Positions 7,672 through 15,290 of a stretch of DNA of 23,514 bases are shown piece after piece; the stretch's first letter is position 1, and every line of letters begins with the position of its first letter. This DNA comes from JAFAXD01 sp035472475 (GTDB lineage: Bacteria; Pseudomonadota; Alphaproteobacteria; Rhizobiales; Xanthobacteraceae), in NCBI GenBank assembly GCA_035472475.1, contig DATIPA010000157.1, forward strand, positions 1-23,514, given 5' to 3'. The notes beneath the pieces are model-generated. The model did not search any database. It was given only the letters and a program-made list of their open reading frames with translations, and was not told the origin of the DNA. The position numbers and the translations under genes are program-made.

Positions 7672-8811
7672 TCAATCCCCCAGCAGGTCGCGGCTGACGA
7701 TCAGGCGCATCACTTCGTTGGTCCCCTCCAGGATCTGATGCACGCGCACGTCGCGCAGAACGCGCTCGATCGGATGGTCGCGCAGATAGCCGTAGCCGCC
7801 ATGGAGCTGCAGGCAGCCATTCACAACCTCAAAGCCGACGTCGGTGGCGAATCGTTTGGCCATGGCGGCGAGGCGCGTACCACCCGGCTCGCGGCTGGTC
7901 ACCGCCGCCGCGGCCCGGCGCACCATCAAGCGCGCTGCCTCCAGTTCGGTCGCATAGTCCGCCAGCCGGAAGCGCAGGGCCTGAAAATCGGCGAGGCGCT
8001 GTCCAAATTGCTTGCGCTCGCGCATATAGTCGACGGTCCGCTCGAGACAGAACTGTGCGCCGCCGATCGAGCAGGCCGCGATGTTGAGACGGCCGCCGTC
8101 GAGTCCGCTCATCGCGATCCGGAAACCTTCCCCTTCGGCGCCGATCCGGTTGGCGACCGGAACTCGACACTGATCGAACATCACGATCGCGGTCGGCTGC
8201 GAGTGCCAGCCGAGCTTCTTCTCCTTCGCACCGAACGACAACCCGGGCGTTCCGTTCTCGACCACGATGCATGAAATGCCGCGTGGTCCGGAAACGCCGG
8301 TCCGCACCATGCAAACGTAGACATCCGACGTGCCCCCGCCCGAAATGAACGCCTTAGCGCCATCGAGCACATAGTGGTCGCCGTCCCGCACGGCGCTGGT
8401 TCGCAGGCTCGCCGCGTCGGAGCCGGCATCGGGCTCGGTGAGGCAATAGCTCGCAAAGTGCTCCATGGTGCACAGCTTCGGGAGGAAACGTTGGCGCTGC
8501 GGAGCACCCGCAAACGCGTCGATCATCCACGCCGCCATGTTGTGGATCGAGATGTAGGCGGCCGTCGAGGTGCAGCCCTGCGCCAACTCCTCGAAGATGA
8601 TGGTCGCATCTAGCCTGGAGAGGGCAGAACCGCCGACGTCGTCGCGCACATAGATGCCGCCGAAACCCAGCGCCGCCGCCTTGCGCAGCGTATCAGCCGG
8701 GAATATTTCATCTTCGTCCCACGCCCGCGCGTGCGGCATCATCTCGCTGTGCGCGAAATCCCGCGCTGTTTGCTGGAACGCGCGCTGTTGCTCGCTGAGC
8801 TCGAAATCCAT
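7672..8811 (-). CDS. acyl-CoA dehydrogenase, probable isobutyryl-CoA dehydrogenase
   Basis: A 379-residue FAD enzyme that should oxidise isobutyryl-CoA to methacrylyl-CoA and pass electrons to ETF. The substrate/FAD signature YCLTEPDAGSD lies at 122-132, the middle domain ends near GFRIAMSGLDGGR, and the C-terminal signature QLHGGYGYLRDHPIERVLRD is present. The catalytic base is probably E362 in ILEGTNEVMR, its place in short-chain and branched-chain enzymes. Substrate assignment rests on the two downstream valine-pathway enzymes and resemblance to ACAD8-type proteins; short-chain alternatives such as 2-methylbutyryl-CoA are possible. It is the first gene of the five-gene unit, so the unit's promoter should lie in the 112-bp gap shared with hemB. 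Confidence 0.92.
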   Translation of the reverse strand: MDFELSEQQRAFQQTARDFAHSEMMPHARAWDEDEIFPADTLRKAAALGFGGIYVRDDVGGSALSRLDATIIFEELAQGCTSTAAYISIHNMAAWMIDAFAGAPQRQRFLPKLCTMEHFASYCLTEPDAGSDAASLRTSAVRDGDHYVLDGAKAFISGGGTSDVYVCMVRTGVSGPRGISCIVVENGTPGLSFGAKEKKLGWHSQPTAIVMFDQCRVPVANRIGAEGEGFRIAMSGLDGGRLNIAACSIGGAQFCLERTVDYMRERKQFGQRLADFQALRFRLADYATELEAARLMVRRAAAAVTSREPGGTRLAAMAKRFATDVGFEVVNGCLQLHGGYGYLRDHPIERVLRDVRVHQILEGTNEVMRLIVSRDLLGD

Positions 8812-8847
8812 GCAAGCCCCGGTCTATGCCTTTGGCGCACGCGATTA

Positions 8848-8876
8848 TTGACCGCGGCGCACGGCCCCAGTAGCAC
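8848..8876 (+). promoter_or_regulatory. possible hemB promoter
   Basis: TTGACC (8848-8853) and TAGCAC (8871-8876) are separated by 17 bp, placing a start near 8883. The -35 is good and the -10 weak (3 of 6). The element fits position and orientation but is otherwise unsupported. Confidence 0.3.
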
Positions 8877-8882
8877 CAACAG

Positions 8883-8900
8883 TTTAGAACGGCTAGAACG
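8883..8900 (+). promoter_or_regulatory. 9-bp direct repeat resembling iron-control (Irr) half-sites
   Basis: TAGAACG occurs at 8885-8891 and again at 8894-8900, one 9-bp step apart. The first copy extends to TTTAGAAC, which equals one half of the ICE element bound by Irr in Rhizobiales; the other half of the palindrome is poor. It lies 23-41 bp before hemB, near the predicted start of transcription, where a repressor would act. Irr control of hemB is known in Bradyrhizobium. Binding here is inference. Confidence 0.35.
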
Positions 8901-8923
8901 AGGAGCGTACAGGAGACGGTTTT

Positions 8924-9991
8924 ATGGCCATCAAGTTCGGGCGCCCGCTGGAGAGCAGAACGCGTTTCGTGCCGGTCGATGCCGAAGCGCCGACGAGCCA
9001 CCGGCTCGACCTCCCGGTTCGCCTGCGCCGCAACCGGCGCGCGGATTGGGCTCGGCGCATGGTGCGCGAAAACGTCCTGACCACCGACGATCTGATTTGG
9101 CCAATCTTCGTCATCGACGGTGCCAAGACGCGAGTACCGGTGCCCTCGATGCCGGGCGTGGAACGCCTCACGGTGGATCAGGCGGTGCGCGAGGCCGAAC
9201 GCGCGGCGAAACTGTCGATCCCGTGCATCGCCCTGTTTCCGTTCACGGAGCCGACCCTGCGCGATCCTGACGGCCGCGAGGCCGTCAACCCGGACAATCT
9301 CGTGTGCCGGGCCATGCGCGCGATCAAGAAGGAGGTGCCGGAGATCGGCTTGCTGTGCGACGTCGCGCTCGATCCCTACACGAGTCACGGCCACGACGGG
9401 CTGCTGCGTGATGGCGAGATCCTCAACGATGAGACCGTGGCGGTGCTGGTCAAGCAGGCGCTGGTCGAGGTCGAAGCCGGCTGCGATGTCATCGCCCCCT
9501 CGGACATGATGGATGGGCGCGTCGGCGCGATCCGGCAGGCGCTCGACGCCGCCGGGCGGAGCGACGTGCAGATCATGGCTTATGCGGCGAAGTACGCCTC
9601 GGCGTTCTACGGTCCGTTCCGCGACGCGGTCGGCTCGTCGGTGACCCTGACGGGCGACAAGCGCACCTACCAAATGGATCCCGCCAACACCGATGAAGCC
9701 TTGCGCGAGGTCGAGCTCGATATCGCGGAAGGCGCCGACATGGTGATGGTGAAGCCCGGCATGCCCTACCTCGACGTGTTGTGGCGCGTGAAGGAGGCGT
9801 TCGGGATGCCGACTTTCGCGTATCAGGTCTCGGGCGAGTACGCGATGCTGATGGGCGCTGCCCGCAACGGCTGGCTCGATGAAGAGAAAGTGATGCTGGA
9901 GAGCCTGATCGCCTTCAAGCGCGCCGGCGCCGACGGCGTGCTCACGTATTTCGCGCCCCGCGTTGCCGAAAAGCTCAAGCAGGCCGGCTGA
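8924..9991 (+). CDS. hemB: delta-aminolevulinic acid dehydratase (porphobilinogen synthase)
   Basis: Condenses two 5-aminolevulinate molecules to porphobilinogen, the second common step of tetrapyrrole synthesis. The 355-residue protein carries both Schiff-base lysines, K223 (AYAAKYASAFYGPF) and K277 (MVMVKPGMPY). The metal loop reads CDVALDPYTSHGHDG (145-159): the three zinc-binding cysteines of Zn-type enzymes are replaced by A148, D150 and D158, the magnesium-type loop described for Bradyrhizobium. The ATG has an AGGAG ribosome site at 8911-8915. The gene is divergent from the valine unit and converges with the patatin-like gene with only 3 bp between the stop codons, so transcripts from both sides probably overlap. 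Confidence 0.98.
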   Translation: MAIKFGRPLESRTRFVPVDAEAPTSHRLDLPVRLRRNRRADWARRMVRENVLTTDDLIWPIFVIDGAKTRVPVPSMPGVERLTVDQAVREAERAAKLSIPCIALFPFTEPTLRDPDGREAVNPDNLVCRAMRAIKKEVPEIGLLCDVALDPYTSHGHDGLLRDGEILNDETVAVLVKQALVEVEAGCDVIAPSDMMDGRVGAIRQALDAAGRSDVQIMAYAAKYASAFYGPFRDAVGSSVTLTGDKRTYQMDPANTDEALREVELDIAEGADMVMVKPGMPYLDVLWRVKEAFGMPTFAYQVSGEYAMLMGAARNGWLDEEKVMLESLIAFKRAGADGVLTYFAPRVAEKLKQAG

Positions 9992-9994
9992 CCC

Positions 9995-12454
9995 TCACTT
10001 CATTGCAGCGATCCGCGCGCGCAGCGCGGCAATCATTGCCCCGCTTTCCGGAAGATGCGCCTCTTCGGCGTCGAGGATGCGCAGAAATCCGCGCTTCTTG
10101 ATCTCGACGATGTTGACGCCGTCACTCGGAACGCCGCCGCAATCGCAGACGATATCGACCAGCCGCTCGAGCGCGTGCAGGCGGCCGAGCAGATAGTCGT
10201 TCTCCCGGTAGCTGCGCGACAGAAATGCGCCAAAACGTCCGAACGCGCTGCCCTTGAGGCTGGCCAGATCGGCGAAATCCTTGAGCACCTTCACGTCCTG
10301 CGGGCTGATGCGGTCGATCAGGATCTGGTTGAGCTCACCGCTCTCGCGCCCCGCCATCATCGGGAACGTCAGAACGTCCCAGAATGAAAACCCGAGGTAG
10401 TTGACCATCACGTAGCGGCGCGCCAGGTGATGCCACTCCTTGGGATCCAGCCCGGCAATCAGTCCGTCGAGATCGTTGGTGGCACCATCGAGATCGAGGG
10501 CGGTTGCGATATCGTGCATCAGGCGATCGATCGCCTCGTCATGGCGATCGACGAAGGCGTCGGCATAGGCCTCCAGTTCCTTGAGCTCGTCCGCCGACGG
10601 GGGCGTGCGAAACAGCCTGCGGGCAAACTCCTGCGTTTCCGGTCCCAGGTTCGGCTCGCTCTGCCGGCGCCGGATATCGTCGAGCCTGGCGTAGAAGGCG
10701 CCCTTCAGGCGGTCGACGACACCGGGGTCGAGCCCGCGATAGTCATCGCTGTCGAGAAGTTCATAGAGCCGGTTTTGCCCCTCGATCACGAAATTCAACC
10801 GGCGCTCGCGATATTTCACGTCAAATGCCTGCAGGAATTCCGCAAAACGTGGGACCGGCTGCGATTTCGCCGATTCCGGCAGCGGGTTCTCCCACGCGCT
10901 CGGATCGTAATCGAAGCCGCGACGGCTGGCCCAGGCTTCGACCACGGCAGCGATGGCGTGCGCGAGCGGCGACTTGTCGGGGACGTCGCAGACCGTCACC
11001 AGCAACCGCGTGATAAAGGCGCGAGCGGACGCGAGCTTCAGTCGCACGTAGCCCTCGGAGGCAAAGCCTGCGGCGCGCACCACGTGCATGTTGACCTGCT
11101 CGCGCCACTCCCGCAGCTCCTCCTGGGCGACGGGGCGGTCGAGTGGCGTAGGAATCGTTGTCGTGACCAAAGCGCTGACCCGCGGGCGCGTGCGCGCGAC
11201 GATCAGCGCCGCCTGTCTGACCTGCTCGTTGAACGCCGCAACAACGCTCAGCTCATCCGCGAACGGCTGCGCACGCGGAATATCCGATGCCGCGCCCCAG
11301 AGCGTCGAAAAGAAATTCGGTATGTCGTCGTTGGTCGTTTCGACTATGGGCCGGGGCGCGGGGTCGATGTAGACGAGCCGGCGATCAACCTGTCGAAATG
11401 CCGAGCGCCCATGAATCGCTTCGATGGCCTCGCGAAACGGCCGGTCGTTGAGCACGGAGCCGTCGATGAAGGACGCGGTCGCGGGATCAACTCCGGCTCT
11501 GCGGTGATGGCGAAAGTTGTTGGCGATGAACGTCTCCCGCTTTGGCCAGCTAGCGCCGCGCGCGGCCACCAGCGCATCCATGTCGATGATGCGAGCGGGC
11601 GGAAACGCGCCTGGAAACGACGATGTGGCGCGGGCCGCGAATGCGAGCCCCGGCAGGTTGCTGAGATCAAGATCGCTGTCGACTTCGCCGGTCAGGCGGC
11701 GCCGGTATGCGAAGTGCAGCAGCTGGAAGTGTTCGACCTCGTGGATGACCGGCGGGTCGTGAATGGCCACCTGCTCGTAGTAGCCGTGATAATCGGTCAA
11801 GGTCACGAACAGATCGAGAGCATGGCCGGACGGCAGCAATGATGCCTGCGGACTCTTGGGCACACCCATCGCCACGGCGGCGTCGTACATCAGCGCGTCC
11901 ATGACATGGCCGTCGAGCGGCGGCTTGAACCAGCGTGAGCGCACGAACAGGGAGAGGTTTTTGACCACCTCCTTATCGCCCGTAACCATGCCGTATTTCG
12001 AGGCGATCCAGATGATCGGCTGCAGGAATACCTTGCTCCACGCTCCCGCCTTGGCTTCGGGCGCAAGCAGGACCGTCACATCGGCGTTCTTGAGCCACAG
12101 GTCGCGCAGTGCGTTGATCGACAGGTTGTGGCACAGCGCTCGCGCCAACATGGCGCCGTTGATGCCGCCCGCGGAGGCGCCTGCGACGATGTCGACCACG
12201 ACACGAAGCTCGACCGTGCGGCCGATCTCGCGGAGCAAATCGAAATAAACATCTTCGGTGTCGTATTCGGGATCGTTCGGGTCCGCGCGGTCGAAGAAAT
12301 GCGCGCGGGGGCGGGCGTCGCGATCATCGATGTCGTGCAATGCGGCCGATGCCCGCACCAGCTTGAGAACTTCCTTGGTGATCCCATGCATATAGACGGC
12401 GAGTGAAATCCCGCCGAAGCACACGAGTGCAATGCGAAGCTCTTTCTCGCGCAT
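9995..12454 (-). CDS. large patatin-like phospholipase (patatin-related, TIGR03607-type)
   Basis: An 819-residue predicted lipid acyl hydrolase. The N-terminal patatin domain begins at once: an oxyanion-hole-like FGGISLAVYMHG (13-24), the nucleophile elbow GASAGG with S94, the block ARATSSFPGAFPP (274-286) and the catalytic aspartate D331 in IDGSVLNDRPF, so the Ser-Asp dyad is intact. The remaining ~470 residues are charged and helix-rich and match the long C-terminal extension (DUF3376-like) of patatin-related proteins in actinobacteria and alphaproteobacteria. No signal peptide or transmembrane segment is visible. It begins 110 bp after threonine ammonia-lyase ends and converges with hemB. 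The substrate is unknown. A defence role is not supported, because no CD-NTase or other partner lies next to it. Confidence 0.88.
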   Translation of the reverse strand: MREKELRIALVCFGGISLAVYMHGITKEVLKLVRASAALHDIDDRDARPRAHFFDRADPNDPEYDTEDVYFDLLREIGRTVELRVVVDIVAGASAGGINGAMLARALCHNLSINALRDLWLKNADVTVLLAPEAKAGAWSKVFLQPIIWIASKYGMVTGDKEVVKNLSLFVRSRWFKPPLDGHVMDALMYDAAVAMGVPKSPQASLLPSGHALDLFVTLTDYHGYYEQVAIHDPPVIHEVEHFQLLHFAYRRRLTGEVDSDLDLSNLPGLAFAARATSSFPGAFPPARIIDMDALVAARGASWPKRETFIANNFRHHRRAGVDPATASFIDGSVLNDRPFREAIEAIHGRSAFRQVDRRLVYIDPAPRPIVETTNDDIPNFFSTLWGAASDIPRAQPFADELSVVAAFNEQVRQAALIVARTRPRVSALVTTTIPTPLDRPVAQEELREWREQVNMHVVRAAGFASEGYVRLKLASARAFITRLLVTVCDVPDKSPLAHAIAAVVEAWASRRGFDYDPSAWENPLPESAKSQPVPRFAEFLQAFDVKYRERRLNFVIEGQNRLYELLDSDDYRGLDPGVVDRLKGAFYARLDDIRRRQSEPNLGPETQEFARRLFRTPPSADELKELEAYADAFVDRHDEAIDRLMHDIATALDLDGATNDLDGLIAGLDPKEWHHLARRYVMVNYLGFSFWDVLTFPMMAGRESGELNQILIDRISPQDVKVLKDFADLASLKGSAFGRFGAFLSRSYRENDYLLGRLHALERLVDIVCDCGGVPSDGVNIVEIKKRGFLRILDAEEAHLPESGAMIAALRARIAAMK

Positions 12455-12563
12455 GGCTGAGACGGCCTGCGTTTCCCCCGGGCGAATTTATCCGATTCTC
12501 ATATGCACTTTTTGTGTGCGATTCGCGGCAAGCCGCAACGGCCACGCCCAGCCGAGGATAACC

Positions 12564-13784
12564 TCATTCCATCGTCGTGGCCGTTTCGATCCGCACCGGC
12601 TGATAGCCCCCGGCGGCAAGCGCGGCAAAAATCTCCTCGGCGTGGAGGCGGTCCCGCGCCTCGACCGTGACGTCGAGCCGCGCCCCCTTGGCCGGGACAT
12701 CGAGAAACAGCCGGCGGTGGTCGATTTCCAGAATGTTGGCACCCAACTGTCCAAGCAGCGTCGCAATCGGTCCCAGCACGCCCGGCCGGTCGGCGATGGT
12801 CAGGCGGAACGACACGATGCGATCGCTGCGCTCGAGCTCACGCACCATAATCGACGCCAGAATGCGCGGATCGATATTGCCGCCGCAGAGGATGAGGCCG
12901 ACCTTGCGGCCGTGAAAGCGATCGGGCTCCGCCAGCATCGCGGCGAGCCCCGCGGCCCCTGCGCCTTCCGCCATGGTCTTCTGCAGCGTCAGATAGAGGT
13001 TGACCGCGCGCTCCAGGTGCGCCTCGTCAACGAGCACGATGTCGGAGACGAGTTCGCGCACCACGGGGAGCGTCAGCGTCCCGACGTTCTTGACCGCGAT
13101 TCCTTCCGCCAGCGTCGGTCCGCCGAGCGGCCGGTTCTGGCGTTTGAGCGCGTTGAACATCGAGGGATAGAGCGCCGCTTCAACCCCGATCACCGTGAGC
13201 GCGGGGCGCGCGGCGCGCGCCGCAATGGCGTTGCCGGCGATCAAGCCCCCGCCCCCGATCGGCACCACCAGCACGGCGAGCTCCGGCACCTCATCGAGCA
13301 TTTCGAGCGCGATCGTGCCTTGGCCCGCGATGATGTGCTCGTCGTCGTAGGGATGCACGAAGGTAAGCCCGCGCTGGCGCGCAAGGTCCTGGGCGCGGGC
13401 CTGCGCCTCGCTGACCCCTTCGCCCTCGAGCACGACCTCGGCGCCATGCGCGCGCGTCGCCTCGACTTTGACGAACGGGGTGGTCTCCGGCATCACGATC
13501 GTGGCCCGGATGCCGAGCCGCCCTGCGTGATAGGCGACCGCCTGCGCGTGGTTGCCGGCCGACATGGCGATCACGCCGCGGGCGCGTTCAGCCTCCGAGA
13601 GCGAGGCGAGCTTGATGAAGGCCCCGCGGTCCTTGAACGAATTGGTGACCTGCAGATTTTCGTATTTCACGTAAACATCGGCACCGGTCAGTTCGGATAG
13701 CCGCGGCGCCGGCAGCATCGGCGTACGCAAGACCTGGCCGATGAGCGCCTTGCGCGCCAATTCGATGTCGGCGAGTCTGATCAC
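12564..13784 (-). CDS. ilvA: threonine ammonia-lyase with C-terminal ACT domain
   Basis: A fold-type II PLP enzyme that deaminates threonine to 2-oxobutanoate, feeding isoleucine synthesis or threonine degradation. Of 406 residues, the catalytic domain covers about 1-315: PLP lysine K51 in NSFKDRGA, SAGNHAQ (75-81), the phosphate-binding PIGGGGLIAG (175-184) and CGGNID (300-305). A single ACT domain follows at about 324-400 (SFRLTIADRPGVLGP...). This one-ACT layout is the ilvA_1Cterm type, which is shorter than the two-ACT biosynthetic enzyme of E. coli, so a purely degradative role (tdcB-like) is possible. The start is GTG, fixed by AAGGAG at 13790-13795, 5 nt upstream. The gene is divergent from the RDD gene. 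Confidence 0.94.
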   Translation of the reverse strand: MIRLADIELARKALIGQVLRTPMLPAPRLSELTGADVYVKYENLQVTNSFKDRGAFIKLASLSEAERARGVIAMSAGNHAQAVAYHAGRLGIRATIVMPETTPFVKVEATRAHGAEVVLEGEGVSEAQARAQDLARQRGLTFVHPYDDEHIIAGQGTIALEMLDEVPELAVLVVPIGGGGLIAGNAIAARAARPALTVIGVEAALYPSMFNALKRQNRPLGGPTLAEGIAVKNVGTLTLPVVRELVSDIVLVDEAHLERAVNLYLTLQKTMAEGAGAAGLAAMLAEPDRFHGRKVGLILCGGNIDPRILASIMVRELERSDRIVSFRLTIADRPGVLGPIATLLGQLGANILEIDHRRLFLDVPAKGARLDVTVEARDRLHAEEIFAALAAGGYQPVRIETATTME

Positions 13785-13898
13785 CCAATCTCCTTATCGA
13801 TTCGGAGCCAGCAAGAAGACCTTGCGCTCTTGTGGTTCCCGACCGCTACTCCCATTTGGGTCGCCATCCGTTGTCAACCTTGCCTTGGCGCAGTGAGT

Positions 13899-13903
13899 GG
13901 AGG
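13899..13903 (+). promoter_or_regulatory. ribosome binding site for the RDD gene
   Basis: GGAGG lies 5 nt before the GTG at 13909 and 11 nt before the ATG at 13915. The spacing favours the GTG and excludes the GTG at 13897, which precedes it. Confidence 0.65.
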
Positions 13904-13908
13904 ATCCC

Positions 13909-14403
13909 GTGAGCATGGACCGGATGGGCGCTCCCACGGACATGAAGCCGCACGCCTACGACCCGGTGCGTAATCCGGAGCTGTTCGACGGCGTGCTCTT
14001 GCGCCGTACCTGCGCTTTCGTCATCGACATCATCATCATCATGCTGCCGGTCGCCCTGGCGACCCTGTTTATCCTGCTGTTCGGGCTCGTGACCTTCGGC
14101 CTGGGCTGGCTGCTCTATTGGCTGCTGCGGCCTGCGACCATCATCTGGGCGCTCCTCTACTACGGCTTCACCCTCGGCAGCCCGGCATCCGCCACGATCG
14201 GAATGCGGATGATGAATATTCAGCTGCGGACCTGGTATGGCGACCCCTGTTATTTCGTTCTGGGCGCGGTGCATGCGATCGCCTACTGGGTCAGTGTGAC
14301 TTTCCTCACACCGCTGGTGCTGATTGTGGGCTTTTTTAACGATCGGCGCCGGCTTCTGCACGACTTTGTGGTCGGCACTGTCATGATCAGGAATCCGGAT
14401 TAG
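13909..14403 (+). CDS. RDD family membrane protein
   Basis: A 164-residue inner-membrane protein. The RDD domain fills most of it: R32-R33 and D40 in LRRTCAFVIDIIIIM start the first membrane helix, and a second hydrophobic hairpin runs over about 46-90. GSPASATIGMRMMNI is the usual central loop, and a further hairpin ends at NDRRRLLHDFVVGTVMI near the C terminus. RDD proteins are thought to act in transport or as membrane accessory factors, and some have been linked to Na+/H+ exchange; the role here is unknown. The start is GTG at 13909 by ribosome-site spacing, with ATG 13915 as alternative. bpt follows 110 bp downstream on the same strand. Confidence 0.92.
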   Translation: MSMDRMGAPTDMKPHAYDPVRNPELFDGVLLRRTCAFVIDIIIIMLPVALATLFILLFGLVTFGLGWLLYWLLRPATIIWALLYYGFTLGSPASATIGMRMMNIQLRTWYGDPCYFVLGAVHAIAYWVSVTFLTPLVLIVGFFNDRRRLLHDFVVGTVMIRNPD

Positions 14404-14513
14404 CAATCCGATACGGTTCGGCAGCGGATGAAAAAGACCTTTGACGGACGGCCTGCGGCGCGCGATCCTTTCGCAAACGACCACCGTCGTGAAAAGACAT
14501 CGGACTGGCCTTT

Positions 14514-15263
14514 GTGACGCAGCACTCACGTAACACTCCCCAGTTTTACCTGACGGCGCCCTCGCCTTGCCCCTACCTTGCGGGCAAGGAGGAGCGCAAA
14601 GTGTTCACGCATCTGGTGGGAGAGCGCGCGCCGGAACTTAATGATCTGCTGACCCATGGGGGATTTCGGCGCAGCCAATCGATCGCCTATCGACCGGCCT
14701 GCGAGGCGTGCCGGGCGTGCGTTTCAGTCCGGGTTCTGGTCGACGAATTCCAACCGACCCGCAACATGCGGCGCGTCCTCGATCGCAATACCGACATCGT
14801 CGGTGAAATGCGGGTCGCAGTGCCGACGTCGGAACAATATTCGGTGTTCCGCGCCTATCTCGACGCCCGCCACCGCGACGGCGGCATGGTCGATATGACC
14901 GTGCTCGACTACGCGATGATGGTGGAAGACAGCCACGTCGAGACCCGCATGGTCGAATACCGCACGCGCGGTCCCGACACCGCCGTGACCGGTCGCGGCG
15001 ACGGCGAGCTGCTGGCGGTCGCGCTGACCGATGTGCTCACCGACGGTCTGTCGATGGTGTACTCGTTCTTCGAGCCCGACCAGGCCGGACGCTCGCTTGG
15101 AACCTTCATGATCCTCGACCATATCGCGCGCGCGCGTCGTATGGAGTTGCCGCACCTCTATTTGGGCTATTGGGTCAAGGGTTCGCGCAAGATGGACTAC
15201 AAGGGGCGGTTCGCTCCGCAGGAGCGGCTGATGGCCGACGGCTGGCGCCGCTCGCCGCGCTAG
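14514..15263 (+). CDS. bpt: aspartate/glutamate leucyltransferase (N-end rule)
   Basis: Bpt transfers leucine from Leu-tRNA to proteins with N-terminal Asp or Glu, marking them for ClpS/ClpAP degradation. The 249-residue protein has the family start TPQFYLTAPSPCPYL, a cysteine cluster (C19, then C63, C66 and C69 in PACEACRAC) of the ATE N-terminal domain, and the C-terminal acyltransferase half with HLYLGYWVKGSRKMDYKGRF. The start is GTG at 14514 without a strong Shine-Dalgarno, but it agrees with the usual MTQH... N terminus. It belongs to the ATE/Bpt family and not to the Aat type of L/F-transferases. It converges with mntH across a 27-bp gap. Confidence 0.95.
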   Translation: MTQHSRNTPQFYLTAPSPCPYLAGKEERKVFTHLVGERAPELNDLLTHGGFRRSQSIAYRPACEACRACVSVRVLVDEFQPTRNMRRVLDRNTDIVGEMRVAVPTSEQYSVFRAYLDARHRDGGMVDMTVLDYAMMVEDSHVETRMVEYRTRGPDTAVTGRGDGELLAVALTDVLTDGLSMVYSFFEPDQAGRSLGTFMILDHIARARRMELPHLYLGYWVKGSRKMDYKGRFAPQERLMADGWRRSPR

Positions 15264-15269
15264 CGCGCG

Positions 15270-15284
15270 ATCGCCTGGGGCGAT
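15270..15284. terminator. possible short hairpin between bpt and mntH
   Basis: ATCGCC (15270-15275) and GGCGAT (15279-15284) pair across a 3-nt loop in the gap between the two converging stop codons. No T-tract follows on either strand, so the function is uncertain; it may only be an inverted repeat. Confidence 0.3.
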
Positions 15285-15290
15285 TCGCAC

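Noticed and set aside
8883..8900. A complete palindromic ICE box before hemB
   Set aside because: Only one half (TTTAGAAC) matches; the other half fits poorly, so I report a direct repeat and not a full ICE.
10427..11842. 471-codon plus-strand open frame opposite the patatin gene
   Set aside because: No motif and skewed composition; the opposite frame has the patatin Ser-Asp dyad.
1509..12454. CBASS-like defence system (nucleotide cyclase plus patatin effector)
   Set aside because: The cyclase is class III, not a CD-NTase, lies about 7 kb from the patatin gene, and the genes between are housekeeping enzymes; no sensor or Cap genes are present.
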